From assembly GCA_023664345.1 (NCBI GenBank), contig JAMPFQ010000008.1, positions 31,564-95,563 on the forward strand: a DNA stretch of 64,000 bases, read 5' to 3'. This document shows, one piece after another, positions 44,052-53,300 of the stretch; position 1 is the first letter of the stretch; each line of letters opens with the position of its first letter. Made by a program: the position numbers and the translations under genes. Below the pieces are notes generated by a model, which saw only the letters and a program-made list of their open reading frames with translations, made no database searches and was not told the origin of the DNA. The DNA comes from Lachnospiraceae bacterium. GTDB lineage: Bacteria; Bacillota; Clostridia; Lachnospirales; Lachnospiraceae.

Positions 44052-44389
44052 AACAGGTACTCCTTCAGTGCGCAGTCCCCTCTCTTTTCCAAACATTCCC
44101 GCACGATTTGCTCCACCAGGGCCACCGCTTCCTCGCGGCTCTCCGCGATCCCCACCACATGGGGCGGATTCTTCTCATAATAAGGCTGCACAAGCAGCCT
44201 GGCATCAAAAATATCAAGCTGATCGGACGGGTTTGCGGAAACAGCAATCAGAAAAACGCCGGAAAGCAACGGTCTCTTTTCCAGTTTCTTCTTGATCTTA
44301 TCCAGTTTTTTCTCTCCAATCCCTTCACTCAGGTATAATCTGGAGTGATACCGGATCTTTCCCGCCATAATCATCGATCCCTCTGCCAT
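44045..44389 (-). CDS. Conserved small protein of unknown function
   Basis: A 114-residue, soluble protein with a basic Lys-rich helix (IGEKKLDKIKKKLEKRPL at about 24-41), then IAVSANPSDQLDIFDARLLVQPYY and a C-terminal acidic helix. Start at 44389 or at the second Met (44374). Its stop overlaps the DUF2953 gene start by seven bases. I recognise no family; the link to the DUF2953-gerW pair suggests a sporulation or envelope role. Confidence 0.7.
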   Translation of the reverse strand: MAEGSMIMAGKIRYHSRLYLSEGIGEKKLDKIKKKLEKRPLLSGVFLIAVSANPSDQLDIFDARLLVQPYYEKNPPHVVGIAESREEAVALVEQIVRECLEKRGDCALKEYLLC

Positions 44390-44402
44390 GAAAACAGGGC
44401 AG

Positions 44403-44855
44403 TTAAAAATATTTCCGACTGCCCCATAAGTTATTCTTCTTCAATTCCAGATACTCGTTGTACGCATCCTCCAGAATCTGCTTCTCATTGGCAAATTTCA
44501 ACAGATGGTACGCCTCGTGATACTTGTAGAACCCGGAATCTACAAAGTACTCCTCCCTTTGTGGTTTACTGTAATAACTGTCTGCCATCATCAGGTACCA
44601 GTGCACTTCTTTTTCTACCATATCTTCCGGCACGGCAAAAGAATACTCACTGGTCCCCACATACTTTATGATGGTAGCTTTCGCTCCCGTCTCCTCCAGG
44701 ACCTCCCTCAGAGCGGTTTCCTTGTAATCCTCTCCCTGCTCCACGGTCCCTTTCGGCAATACCCAGCCTTCGTATTTATTTTTGAAATTCTTATACAAAA
44801 GCAGTATCTTTCCACGAAAAATTACCACACCACCACAGCTTGTTGCTTCTATCAT
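44403..44855 (-). CDS. NUDIX hydrolase
   Basis: Hydrolyses a nucleoside-diphosphate-linked substrate. The Nudix box is GTVEQGEDYKETALREVLEETGA (residues about 36-58), with the REVLEETG metal-binding helix. Overall 150 residues. AGGAGG precedes the start, and a good promoter lies upstream. Substrate unknown; similar proteins act on 8-oxo-dGTP or ADP-ribose. Confidence 0.92.
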   Translation of the reverse strand: MIEATSCGGVVIFRGKILLLYKNFKNKYEGWVLPKGTVEQGEDYKETALREVLEETGAKATIIKYVGTSEYSFAVPEDMVEKEVHWYLMMADSYYSKPQREEYFVDSGFYKYHEAYHLLKFANEKQILEDAYNEYLELKKNNLWGSRKYF

Positions 44856-44897
44856 TGCAATTCCTCCTGTCGGTGGTCACAAACCTGACCTAGATTC

Positions 44898-44926
44898 AGT
44901 ATAGTCTAAACGGACATTTCACGCAA
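44898..44926 (-). promoter_or_regulatory. Promoter of the NUDIX gene
   Basis: Minus strand TTGCGT (44921-44926), 17-bp spacer, TATACT (44898-44903); only about 43 bases upstream of the start codon. Confidence 0.75.
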
Positions 44927-44935
44927 CTATAACTT

Positions 44936-46534
44936 TTATTTTTCCCTGAAATACACGTCAAATATCCGCTTCGCGCTGGGAACCGCGTAACTGCCTCCGC
45001 TGCCCGCGCCCTCTATGATTATGGTGACGCAGATCTCCGGATCCTCCGCCGGCGCAAAGCCCGTAAACCATGCGTGGCTGTCCTCCTTGACATTATTGTA
45101 CTCCGCCGAGCCGGTCTTGCCCGCCGCCGTATAATCCAGCCCCGACAGCCTTGTGGCCGTGCCGCTCTCCACCACCTCTGTCATCAGCTGCGTCAGGATC
45201 TGTGCCTCCTCTTCGCTCATGAGCCGCCCATAAGCGGCGGGCTTGAACGATCTGACGATATTTCCCGCGTCATTTTCCACATGATCGATAAAAGAGGGCT
45301 TCATCAATATTCCGCCATTTGCAATGGCGCAGGTGATCATGTTCAGGTGCATGGGCGTGATCTGCGTCACACCCTGACCGATGGACAACTGCATCATGCT
45401 GTCCTGCGATATCTCATCCGATACGGTCGTCCTGCTCTTCAGATAAGCCAGATCCAGGGGCAGTTCCTCTCCAAAGAGCAGTTCCTCCAACGTATCCGCG
45501 AAAGCTTCCCTGTCCAGTCCCATTCCGATGTTGGCAAAGGAAGCATTGCAGGACTTGGCAAAGGAACGGGTCAGATCCACCTGCCCGTGGCTGGTGCCGT
45601 GATAACAGTTGATCCGGCTGCCGTCGGACCTGAAATATCCGGGACAGTTAAAAGAATACTTCTGATATTCTGTGGGATTTTCCCTGATATATTCCAGCGC
45701 CGTCACGATCTTGAACGTGGAACCCGGAGGATACAGCCCCTGGGTGACACGGTTGAGCAGCACGGTGCTGGAATCATCCTCCACCAGGGAATCCCAGATA
45801 TCCTGGATCTCATTGGGATCGAAGTCGGGATGGGATACCATTGCCAGAACCTTGCCCGTAGAGACTTCCGTCACTACGATGGCGCCCCGGTAGATGCTCA
45901 GCTCGGAATCAGCGGCCTCCTGGAGCTGCACATCCAGCGTGGTATAAACATTATCTCCGGGATTTTTCACTCCCGCCATATCGTTGGCGACTTTATTGTT
46001 CAGGGAGGTATTGGTATTGATCAGGTAATAGTTGGCCAGGGCCTCTACTCCCATGCGTCCCTGTGTGGAATACCCCACCACATGGGCAAAAAGTTCCTCA
46101 TAGGGGTACACCCTTGTCTCATTCTGTTCCCTGTCCAGAACGGTCTCCGCCAGGACCTCTCCGTCCCTGGCATAAATCGTTCCCCTGTAATTGCGTGATA
46201 ACAGGATCTCCTGCCTGGAATTGTAGCTGTTGTTGATCATCTCCTGCTCGCTGGTGGCCGTGAAATACCCCAGATGACCGATCATCACTGCAAAGAGCGC
46301 CAGAAAGAAGCAGCATGACACGATGATCTCCGGCCTGTTGGCGCTGTATCTGACGGAGGAGGCTTTCTTTTTCTTCCCTGATGTCCGGCTATTCTGAGCG
46401 GATTGGCTTTCCTGCTGCGGCTGTTTCTTTTTTCCCGCCTGTGTTTCCTGCGGATGTGCCTGCTGTTTTTGTCTTGCCCGCGGTTCTTGCAGGCGTTTTT
46501 GTGCTGCCTGACGCTCCTGCTTTTCTTCTGCCAT
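44936..46534 (-). CDS. Penicillin-binding protein transpeptidase (PbpA/FtsI-like)
   Basis: Class B PBP that crosslinks peptidoglycan, paired with the FtsW/RodA-like polymerase upstream. A basic, Gln/Lys-rich N-terminal tail (residues 1-65) precedes one membrane helix at about 68-90. The transpeptidase motifs are present: the active-site Ser272 in GSTFK, SCN, and KTGSAEYN. It starts at 46534 with AAGGAGG eight bases upstream. This start lies inside the end of the FtsW gene, so 146 bases are read in two frames; the next internal Met would remove the anchor. Confidence 0.92.
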   Translation of the reverse strand: MAEEKQERQAAQKRLQEPRARQKQQAHPQETQAGKKKQPQQESQSAQNSRTSGKKKKASSVRYSANRPEIIVSCCFFLALFAVMIGHLGYFTATSEQEMINNSYNSRQEILLSRNYRGTIYARDGEVLAETVLDREQNETRVYPYEELFAHVVGYSTQGRMGVEALANYYLINTNTSLNNKVANDMAGVKNPGDNVYTTLDVQLQEAADSELSIYRGAIVVTEVSTGKVLAMVSHPDFDPNEIQDIWDSLVEDDSSTVLLNRVTQGLYPPGSTFKIVTALEYIRENPTEYQKYSFNCPGYFRSDGSRINCYHGTSHGQVDLTRSFAKSCNASFANIGMGLDREAFADTLEELLFGEELPLDLAYLKSRTTVSDEISQDSMMQLSIGQGVTQITPMHLNMITCAIANGGILMKPSFIDHVENDAGNIVRSFKPAAYGRLMSEEEAQILTQLMTEVVESGTATRLSGLDYTAAGKTGSAEYNNVKEDSHAWFTGFAPAEDPEICVTIIIEGAGSGGSYAVPSAKRIFDVYFREK

Positions 46535-47843
46535 CCTGCCTGCCTCCTTCCTGCTGCATCCGGATGTAGATGCCCTGTATGATAAAGAACATGATCATAG
46601 TCGTCATGATCGAACTTCCGCCGTAACTGATGAACGGAAGCGTCACTCCGGTCAGGGGGATCAGTTTGGTGCCGCCCCCCACGGTGAGGAATATCTGAAA
46701 GATATACATGATCCCGATGCCATAGACGATCAGCTGATAAAAGCGATCCCTGATCCGCATGGCGATCCACATCATCATCATAAAACAGCTTATCATGATC
46801 AGGATCAGGCAGATGCCGAAGATCACGCCCAGTTCCTCGCACACGGATGAGAAAATAAAGTCCGCGTCCACCTTGGGTATCTTTACGGGGTCTCCCTGCA
46901 GAAGCCCCATGCCGAACCAGCTTCCGCTTCCTATGGCAAAGAGGGACTGTGTGATCTGATACCCCTGATTGTCGATATACGACCAGGGATCCCTCCAGGC
47001 CAGCACCCTGGTCCTCACATGGCCGAACAGACGATAGGCCACATAAGCGGCGCCGCTCCCCCCTGCCGCCCCGCAGAGCAGATAGAGATAATTCCTGGTG
47101 GCGGCGAACACCACGAACACATATCCCACAAAAAAGATCAGTGCGCTCCCAAGGTCCGTGGATATCACCAGCACGATCACATGGAGTCCCGCCAGGACCG
47201 CCGTCACCGCCACCCGGGCAAAACTGTATCTTTCCCACAACGCGCCCGCCAGAAAGAAGATGAAAAGGATCTTCACAAATTCGGAGGGCTGGAAACTGAT
47301 CCCTATCACGCTGAAAGATATCTTTGAGCCATAGGTGGTATCTCCCAGGAGCAGCACCAGGCTTAAGGCTCCGATTCCCACAGCCGCGTACATCCAGGTC
47401 AGCTTCTTCAGAAAACGGATCCTGGACAGCAGGTAAGGTATCAGCATAGCCACGATCAGGGAGACAAGAATGATGATGTACTGTTTTACCGCTTTGTTAA
47501 AAGACAGTCTTGAGATCATACACAACCCCGTGCCGGCCAGCATGCACAGGTTGTTCAGCAGGAGCCTGTTCACGTTCTCATAGATCATGGGCACGATCGC
47601 CAGCACGGCGATCAGGAATACCTGCACAAAGACATAGAAAAATACGTACTGCATATCCTCGCTGACCAGGAACAGATCCGCGAAACAGAGCAGCTGGATC
47701 AGGAAGATCAGTACTTTCTGCGTCCCGAAAAGGACGCGGCTGTCCTTCCATCTGCCCACAAATGCCAGAAAGCATTCCAACGTATAAATGATCATGCATA
47801 TGTTGATAAAATATTTGGATAATTCCGTCACATATTCCCGCAT
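46389..47843 (-). CDS. FtsW/RodA/SpoVE-family peptidoglycan glycosyltransferase
   Basis: SEDS membrane enzyme that polymerises glycan strands with a partner PBP. Ten membrane helices can be traced from about residue 10 to 425. The family marks STDLGSALIFFVGYVFV and the TVGGGTKLIPLTGVTLPFISYGGSS loop (about 380-400) are clear. After the last helix a Gly/Thr/Lys-rich tail of about 50 residues follows, which is the part that overlaps the PBP gene. GAGG precedes the start. RodA or SpoVE roles cannot be separated by sequence. Confidence 0.92.
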   Translation of the reverse strand: MREYVTELSKYFINICMIIYTLECFLAFVGRWKDSRVLFGTQKVLIFLIQLLCFADLFLVSEDMQYVFFYVFVQVFLIAVLAIVPMIYENVNRLLLNNLCMLAGTGLCMISRLSFNKAVKQYIIILVSLIVAMLIPYLLSRIRFLKKLTWMYAAVGIGALSLVLLLGDTTYGSKISFSVIGISFQPSEFVKILFIFFLAGALWERYSFARVAVTAVLAGLHVIVLVISTDLGSALIFFVGYVFVVFAATRNYLYLLCGAAGGSGAAYVAYRLFGHVRTRVLAWRDPWSYIDNQGYQITQSLFAIGSGSWFGMGLLQGDPVKIPKVDADFIFSSVCEELGVIFGICLILIMISCFMMMMWIAMRIRDRFYQLIVYGIGIMYIFQIFLTVGGGTKLIPLTGVTLPFISYGGSSIMTTMIMFFIIQGIYIRMQQEGGRQDGRRKAGASGSTKTPARTAGKTKTAGTSAGNTGGKKETAAAGKPIRSE

Positions 47844-47907
47844 TTACATTTTCCTCATTTTACACTGTCTTTTGTATATCATACCCAAAGCCAACAAGTT
47901 GGCTTAT

Positions 47908-47952
47908 GAAAAACGCCATGTGACGGCACGTCACATTATTTAGGCGTTTTTC
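47908..47952 (-). terminator. Terminator-like hairpin between U32 and ftsW genes
   Basis: GAAAAACGCC (47908-47917) pairs with GGCGTTTTTC (47943-47952), and an inner TGTGAC/GTCACA stem sits inside. T/A-runs flank both ends, so it can act on both strands. Confidence 0.75.
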
Positions 47953-47953
47953 G

Positions 47954-48018
47954 GGGTGAAACTTAGAATTTCTTTGCGAAACGCCCTCTGGCGTGAGCAT
48001 TAGAAATTCTTTTCACCC
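47954..48018 (-). repeat. Long interrupted hairpin at the U32 gene's end
   Basis: Three nested stems with symmetric spacing: GGGTGAAA/TTTCACCC, AGAATTTCT/AGAAATTCT and ACGCC/GGCGT. It ends at the U32 stop codon and adjoins the terminator hairpin. Confidence 0.8.
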
Positions 48019-50303
48019 TATTCCACGCCGCGCCTGTCATGACCCGTGGTATATTCGCCACAGGGAGGCGCTCCCCCGCCCCAAAAGGCTTCCAGGACAC
48101 GCCTTGCCTCCCCGCCGGTCTCCAGGGTAAGCTCCAGCCGGATATCCGTCTTCTCCAGCCATTCCCCGGCGGTCTGATGGAGGGAAAGAGGCACGCTGTT
48201 ATAAATGATGTTCATACAGTGGCGGCAGTTTTTCACCACCGGGAATTCTTTCCGGTATCTGTCTGTCAGAACGACGGCCTCCCGATCTTGCGGCCGACAG
48301 CTTTCGGTAGTCTTTGACAGACAGTTTGCCGTGATCATCATGGGGATCCTGCCATAAACGATCTTCTCAAACTTCTGCCCGCCGGATATCTTTTCACATG
48401 CCTCCAGCAGCTTCCGCTGTTCCCCGGACTTTAATTCAAACGGCATACAGAAACCCTCTGCCACGGGCAGCAATTCCTCCAGAGCCATGCTGTTCCAGCA
48501 GTATACACCAGCGTCCAGCCTGACGGGATACCCTTTCCCGCGGGCATATGCCAGTCCATCCAGAGAACGCGCCAGCACACCGCAAAACAGGGGATATCTG
48601 TCCATCAGCCCGGACAGGGTTCCAAGATAGATATCGTCTTTCCGCCGCAAAATATAAGGCAGCGCAATATAAAATTCCGTAATATCGCGCAGTTTCTCAC
48701 AAAAAGAGACTATTTCCCCGGTCTGTTCCAGCAGCAGATCCCCGTCAAGATATAGCCGCTTAAAGCGTTTTTTCGGGTGATCTGTGATATGATCCGCCAC
48801 ACTGCGCAGCTGTTCGAGAGTCCGCACGCTGACTGCAATGCCGGGAGTTTCTTCAACTGAGGCTTTCACTTCCGCTGCGGACGCCGCCGCGTCTGACTGC
48901 CTCTCTTCACGCTGTGATCCTTTCACAATCCGCTGCGGCGCTTTTTTCGATGCCAAATCGCCGCATCTTCTCCCACCGTAACCATTCTTCTCAAGGATCG
49001 CCAGTTCCAGTTTTAACACAGCCTCCCTCCGCAGTTCGTTGATCTGCTTTAACGGATAAAAGGCATCTTCCCCCACGTTCAGTTCCATCTGTTCGGGAAC
49101 AAAAGCGCTGTCCCCCATTTTGCCCAGCTGTTTCCGTACATTTTCCTCTGTGATGGGCTGCTTCTGCGCCCTGTCCACAGGCGAACCCTGAATCGTAACA
49201 GACAACTCTCCCGCCTGCAGGGTGACTTCCGCGGGCTGTCCTGTCACAAAGGATGCATCCACTTTCACAGGCAGCTTCAGACGTTCCTCCAGATACCGGG
49301 TCCTGATCTTCTCCAGCAGCTTCTCGTCGCTCCCACTGTAGGCAGGACTGGATAAAGTCACCATATCCCTGCCATTGTGCTTAAAATAATAGCCGTCCTG
49401 TTTTTCACTCCGTATATAAAGGCCGGAAAGGATGTCCCTATCTTCCCGCGCCACCCTGTAGAACTCCGCCGCCTGCTCTTTTCCGAACCGTTCCCTCAGT
49501 TCATAGTACCGATCGATATATCTGCGGTAAACAGCGGTCACTCCTGCCGCATATTCAGGCTTCTTCATGCGCCCCTCGATCTTCAGGGAATCAATGCCCG
49601 CCTCGATCAGCCGGGGAAGATGTTCGATGGTGCACATATCTTTCAGGCTCATGGGGTAACAGACATCACTCTGTTTCCTGCCTGTGCCCACCTGATAGGG
49701 AAGCCTGCAAGGCTGGGCACAGCGCCCCCTGTTGCCGCTCCTGCCGCCCAGCACGCTGCTGAACAGGCACTGTCCCGAGTAACAATAGCACATGGCGCCA
49801 TGGATGAAAGTTTCCAGTTCCACATCAACCCTGTCCCTGATCTCAGAAAGTTCCTCAAGACTCAGTTCCCTGGCAGGCACGATCCGGGAGACACCCAGTT
49901 CTTTCAACAGTTCCGCGCCATGATGGCTGCAGAGCGTCATCTGGGTGCTGGCATGCAGTTCCATTCCCGGAAAATGCTCCCTGATGAAGCCAAGCACTCC
50001 CATATCCTGCACAATGACGGCGTCCAGTCCTGCTTCATAAAAGGGGTTAAGATACCCATAAAGTTCCGAAAGTTCCTCTTCTTTTAAGAGCGTGTTCACC
50101 GTAAGGTAAATCTTCCTGCCCAGAAGATGCCCGTAGCGGATACACTCGATCAGTTCCTGATCTGTGAGATTCTCAGCGTAGGCCCTGGCGCCAAAACGGC
50201 TGCCTCCCAGATAGACGGCATCCGCCCCTCCATGGACAGCCCCGTAAAAACCCTCGATATTCCCTGCCGGCGACAGAAGTTCTACCCGCTTTTGATCCAA
50301 CAT
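48018..50303 (-). CDS. U32-family peptidase/rRNA hydroxylase RlhA-like
   Basis: Large U32 family protein (761 residues). The N-terminal TIM-barrel-like U32 domain has ELLSPAGNIEGFYGAVHGGADAVYLGG and the cysteine cluster HGAMCYCYSGQCLFSS with RCAQPCRLPY. The C-terminal half is the DUF3656/U32_C region. Proteins of this layout, such as RlhA, are needed for hydroxylation of C2501 in 23S rRNA; older annotation calls them collagenase-like peptidases. GAGAGGGG precedes the start, and zapA is 57 bases upstream. Confidence 0.88.
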   Translation of the reverse strand: MLDQKRVELLSPAGNIEGFYGAVHGGADAVYLGGSRFGARAYAENLTDQELIECIRYGHLLGRKIYLTVNTLLKEEELSELYGYLNPFYEAGLDAVIVQDMGVLGFIREHFPGMELHASTQMTLCSHHGAELLKELGVSRIVPARELSLEELSEIRDRVDVELETFIHGAMCYCYSGQCLFSSVLGGRSGNRGRCAQPCRLPYQVGTGRKQSDVCYPMSLKDMCTIEHLPRLIEAGIDSLKIEGRMKKPEYAAGVTAVYRRYIDRYYELRERFGKEQAAEFYRVAREDRDILSGLYIRSEKQDGYYFKHNGRDMVTLSSPAYSGSDEKLLEKIRTRYLEERLKLPVKVDASFVTGQPAEVTLQAGELSVTIQGSPVDRAQKQPITEENVRKQLGKMGDSAFVPEQMELNVGEDAFYPLKQINELRREAVLKLELAILEKNGYGGRRCGDLASKKAPQRIVKGSQREERQSDAAASAAEVKASVEETPGIAVSVRTLEQLRSVADHITDHPKKRFKRLYLDGDLLLEQTGEIVSFCEKLRDITEFYIALPYILRRKDDIYLGTLSGLMDRYPLFCGVLARSLDGLAYARGKGYPVRLDAGVYCWNSMALEELLPVAEGFCMPFELKSGEQRKLLEACEKISGGQKFEKIVYGRIPMMITANCLSKTTESCRPQDREAVVLTDRYRKEFPVVKNCRHCMNIIYNSVPLSLHQTAGEWLEKTDIRLELTLETGGEARRVLEAFWGGGAPPCGEYTTGHDRRGVE

Positions 50304-50359
50304 AAACCCCTCTCTGTATCAATCAATAGAAAAGCTGTCCGGGACACGGACAGCCGATA

Positions 50360-50761
50360 TCACTTTTTCTTCAACTCTGTTTCCAGCCTGACGATCTTCT
50401 TCCCAGTTTCGTCAGCTTCCTGCTGCAATGCCTTAACCTGTTCCTCACAACTCTCCAGCTTGATCTGCGTGGAAATCAGTTCATGCTTCAGATCATACAA
50501 TTCCTTTTCCTTTGTCTGCAGTTCCTCCTCCAGGACAGAGATCTGCTTTTTAGCCTTGAAATAATCATCCGCAATGTTCAGCTGGAGCAGGACGCCCTGC
50601 GTATCCATGGGCTTCCTGCGAAAGCTTTCGACTTTGTTATATTCATTTATCTTGTTATTGATGTACGAAGCGACTTTCTGCAGATATTCTTCACTTTCGT
50701 ATCCACTCAGCGTAAAGACCTTGCCGCCGATTATCACTTCTGTATCTGTTTTGGAAGACAT
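50360..50761 (-). CDS. zapA: Cell division protein ZapA
   Basis: FtsZ-ring stabiliser. The N-terminal ZapA domain (VIIGGKVFTLSGYESEEYLQKVASYINNKI, about 10-40) is followed by a long C-terminal coiled coil (residues 55-133, EEELQTKEKELYDLKHE). AGAGG precedes the start. The protein is a little longer than usual (133 residues) because of its coiled-coil tail. Confidence 0.9.
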   Translation of the reverse strand: MSSKTDTEVIIGGKVFTLSGYESEEYLQKVASYINNKINEYNKVESFRRKPMDTQGVLLQLNIADDYFKAKKQISVLEEELQTKEKELYDLKHELISTQIKLESCEEQVKALQQEADETGKKIVRLETELKKK

Positions 50762-50841
50762 AATCGCACCTCTTGCCTGTGTTCTTAAGGATCGCTATAA
50801 GGCTATTATATATCATAACACTGTGACAGGCAAGCAAAACT

Positions 50842-51843
50842 TTAATCCAGCCCAAGATGCATCCCAAGATGTTGGTATGCCAGGCTCGTCACAACCCTAC
50901 CTCTTGGGGTTCGATTCAGAAATCCGTTCTTGATCAGATAGGGTTCATAGACATCCTCAATGGTTCCCGCATCCTCTCCGATGGCCGCCGCCAGCGTGTC
51001 AAGCCCTACCGGGCCCCCGTCAAACTTCTCGATCATGGTGATCAGCATATTCCTGTCGATATGATCCAGCCCCAGCCTGTCCACATCCATCAGATCCAGC
51101 GCCGTCCTTGCCACATCCTCCGTGATGATGCCATCGTATTTCACCTGGGCGAAATCCCGGACCCGCTTCAAGATCCGATTGGCCAGCCTGGGAGTTCCCC
51201 TGCTCCTGCGGGCCATCTCCATGGCGCCCCCGGGCTCGATCTCCACCTCCAGCACCCTTGCGGAATGCATGATGATCTGCTGCAATTCTTCCACCGTATA
51301 GAATTCCAGATGATGGATCATACCGAACCGATCCCTCAAAGGAGCCGTCAGAAGTCCCGCCCTTGTGGTGGCGCCCACCAGGGTGAACCTGGGCAGATCC
51401 AGCCGCACGGAACGGGCGGACGAACCCTTGCCGATCATGATGTCGATACAGTAATCCTCCATGGCGGGATACAGCACCTCTTCCACCTGTCGGTTCAGCC
51501 GGTGTATCTCATCCACGAACAGCAGATCACCCTCCTCCAGATTGTTCAAAACTGCCGCCATCTCCCCCGGTTTCTCTATGGCGGGGCCGCTGGTAACCCT
51601 GATATGCACCCCCATCTCATTGGCGATAATGGTAGCTAAAGTAGTCTTCCCCAGACCGGGAGGGCCGTAAAACAATACATGATCTAACGCATCACCGCGC
51701 TGCTTCGCGGCCTCGATATATACTTTCAGGTTTTCCTTTATCTTGGATTGACCGATATAGTCATTCAATGTCTGCGGCCTTAAGGAGCCTTCGATTCTGC
51801 TGTCCTCTTCTGTTATGTTTGTTTCGATCATTCTCCTGGGCAT
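50842..51843 (-). CDS. ruvB: Holliday junction branch-migration ATPase RuvB
   Basis: Motor of the RuvAB complex. Walker [12 protein letters not shown] is at about residues 61-71; the sensor and DEIH box (VDEIHRLNR) and the [18 protein letters not shown] arginine-finger segment follow; the C-terminal winged helix ends [13 protein letters not shown]. At 333 residues it is full length. It is in an operon with ruvA upstream and shares its SOS-controlled promoter; recU at 14572 would supply the resolvase. Confidence 0.97.
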   Translation of the reverse strand: MPRRMIETNITEEDSRIEGSLRPQTLNDYIGQSKIKENLKVYIEAAKQRGDALDHVLFYGPPGLGKTTLATIIANEMGVHIRVTSGPAIEKPGEMAAVLNNLEEGDLLFVDEIHRLNRQVEEVLYPAMEDYCIDIMIGKGSSARSVRLDLPRFTLVGATTRAGLLTAPLRDRFGMIHHLEFYTVEELQQIIMHSARVLEVEIEPGGAMEMARRSRGTPRLANRILKRVRDFAQVKYDGIITEDVARTALDLMDVDRLGLDHIDRNMLITMIEKFDGGPVGLDTLAAAIGEDAGTIEDVYEPYLIKNGFLNRTPRGRVVTSLAYQHLGMHLGLD

Positions 51844-51931
51844 ATAGTCTGTCCTTTTGCATTATCATAAACCGTTCAGAACCGGCCTCGAACACACCGC
51901 ATGTTTCTGAACGATCTTATATTTTTTCTTC

Positions 51932-52540
51932 TTAAAACATCTTCTTCAGGGCTGCTTTCAGTATCGCGCCGGAATCCATCTCATCGATACCCTCAATGGA
52001 ATTTACCGCTTTCAGGCTCTCCGCCTGTCCGTACCCCAGGGACACAAGCGCCGCCACCGCTTCCTGCTTCTGGGCGCTGTCCGCCGCCATGGGGTCAGCT
52101 CCATAGCTGCCGATTTCCTTATGGATCATGGCATCATCGATTTCAATCTTGTCCTTCAGATCAAGGATCACCCGCTGTGCCGTCTTCGCACCGATGCCGG
52201 GAGCCCTGGAAATGGCCTTGCTGTCTCCTGACATGATGGCAAAGCGCAGATCGTCCGCATCCATCACCGACAGGATGGACAGGCCGCCCTTTGGCCCGAT
52301 GCCGTTCACCGTAATCAGCTTCTTAAAGATCTCCAGGTCGCTGCGGGTCAGGAAGCCGTACAGCACAAAGGCATCTTCCCGGACGCTTGTATAAGTATAC
52401 AGTTTCACCGGCTCCCCCACTCCCGGAAGCCGGGACGCCGTGTCGGAGGATATCCTGACATTATATCCGATTCCTCCCACATCGATCACCGCGTTATCCT
52501 CTGTGATCTCCTCTATGATTCCGTTTACGTATGCTATCAT
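51932..52540 (-). CDS. ruvA: Holliday junction branch-migration protein RuvA
   Basis: Tetrameric DNA junction-binding partner of RuvB. The OB fold MIAYVNGIIEEITEDNAVIDVGGIGY (1-65) is followed by helix-hairpin-helix motifs NGIGPKGGLSIL and APGIGAKTAQRVILDL, then the RuvB-binding C-terminal domain (about 155-202). The ATG has AAGGA upstream. Transcription is from a strong promoter overlapped by a consensus LexA site, indicating DNA-damage induction. Confidence 0.97.
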   Translation of the reverse strand: MIAYVNGIIEEITEDNAVIDVGGIGYNVRISSDTASRLPGVGEPVKLYTYTSVREDAFVLYGFLTRSDLEIFKKLITVNGIGPKGGLSILSVMDADDLRFAIMSGDSKAISRAPGIGAKTAQRVILDLKDKIEIDDAMIHKEIGSYGADPMAADSAQKQEAVAALVSLGYGQAESLKAVNSIEGIDEMDSGAILKAALKKMF

Positions 52541-52594
52541 GCTTTTCCGTTCCTTGTTTCCAGTGTTTTAGATGTGCCTTTTCATTACTTTTAA

Positions 52595-52623
52595 AGTATA
52601 ACATGTTCGAACATATGTTTCAA
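52595..52623 (-). promoter_or_regulatory. LexA (SOS)-controlled promoter of ruvAB
   Basis: Minus strand TTGAAA (52618-52623), 17-bp spacer, TATACT (52595-52600). The plus-strand sequence CGAACATATGTTTC (52608-52621) matches the Gram-positive LexA/DinR consensus CGAACRNRYGTTYC at every position and covers the spacer and -35 region. Repression by LexA until DNA damage is inferred. Confidence 0.9.
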
Positions 52624-52644
52624 GTACTTTTCTGGTTTTGTTTT

Positions 52645-53091
52645 TTATCCCACCTTTTTGAAAAGCTGAGCATACCAGAATTCCATGCCGAGTTCATCTA
52701 TATAAAAGTGAAGGATCGCCCGGAAATTTTTGGTCGCCGTGCTGAGCAAAATCATGTCAGCATCGTCGGCAATCTTTTTCTCCACATACTGGAATAATCT
52801 CTTTCCGATTCCACGGTTTCTGTATAGCGGTTTAACATACAGTTCCTCAATTTCAAAGCATTTCGCGCCTGCCGGGCAGACAGAGGATGTCTCCTTCGCA
52901 ACTTTCATATGCCCGAACAGGTAGCCTGTGATCTGGCCGTCTTCAACCGCCAGAAAAATCCGGTTTCCCTCGATATATTCTTTACTGTTCTTTCGATATC
53001 CGTGGCAGGAGTTTTCCGCTTCCCATGCTTCAGAAAGAGAAATCAATTGCTTTAATACTTCATCGGTCAAATCTATTTCTTTGATTTCCAT
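52645..53091 (-). CDS. GNAT-family N-acetyltransferase
   Basis: Acetyl-CoA-dependent acetyltransferase of 148 residues. Visible are FLAVEDGQITGYLFGHM (beta4), IEELYVKPLYRNRGIGKRLFQYV, which holds the acetyl-CoA loop (Q/RxxGxG/A), and the C-terminal TATKNFRAILHFYIDELGMEFW motif. AAGGAG precedes the start. The substrate is unknown. AT-rich codon use differs slightly from that of its neighbours. Confidence 0.9.
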   Translation of the reverse strand: MEIKEIDLTDEVLKQLISLSEAWEAENSCHGYRKNSKEYIEGNRIFLAVEDGQITGYLFGHMKVAKETSSVCPAGAKCFEIEELYVKPLYRNRGIGKRLFQYVEKKIADDADMILLSTATKNFRAILHFYIDELGMEFWYAQLFKKVG

Positions 53092-53300
53092 GTTCCGTGC
53101 TCCTTAAAATCTCACTTTTTAATAAACCACTTTTCAAAAAAAGTGTTTCTATCAACGGTTTATCTTATCTGGTGAGTGTCTATCATAAAGTATGTATCCG
53201 TGCTGGCCCCATAATGCCGGATCATTACTTTCTTTGCCATAAACCAATGGCGCTCCTCCGTTATGATCATTATTTCGCTGCCGCTTTCCTGGGAAGTTGT
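53092..53300 (-). other. Non-coding gap with a possible gene remnant
   Basis: On the minus strand one frame (about 53152-53295) reads a 48-residue tail-like sequence (GGAPLVYGKESNDPALW ... DRHSPDKINR) ending in a stop, without a start codon or ribosome-binding site. It may be the 3' remnant of a decayed gene. A weak CACTTTT/AAAAGTG hairpin lies at about 53128-53146. Confidence 0.3.

Noticed and set aside
53152-53295. Possible small gene in the gap after the acetyltransferase gene
   Set aside because: No start codon or ribosome-binding site; kept only as a possible gene remnant.
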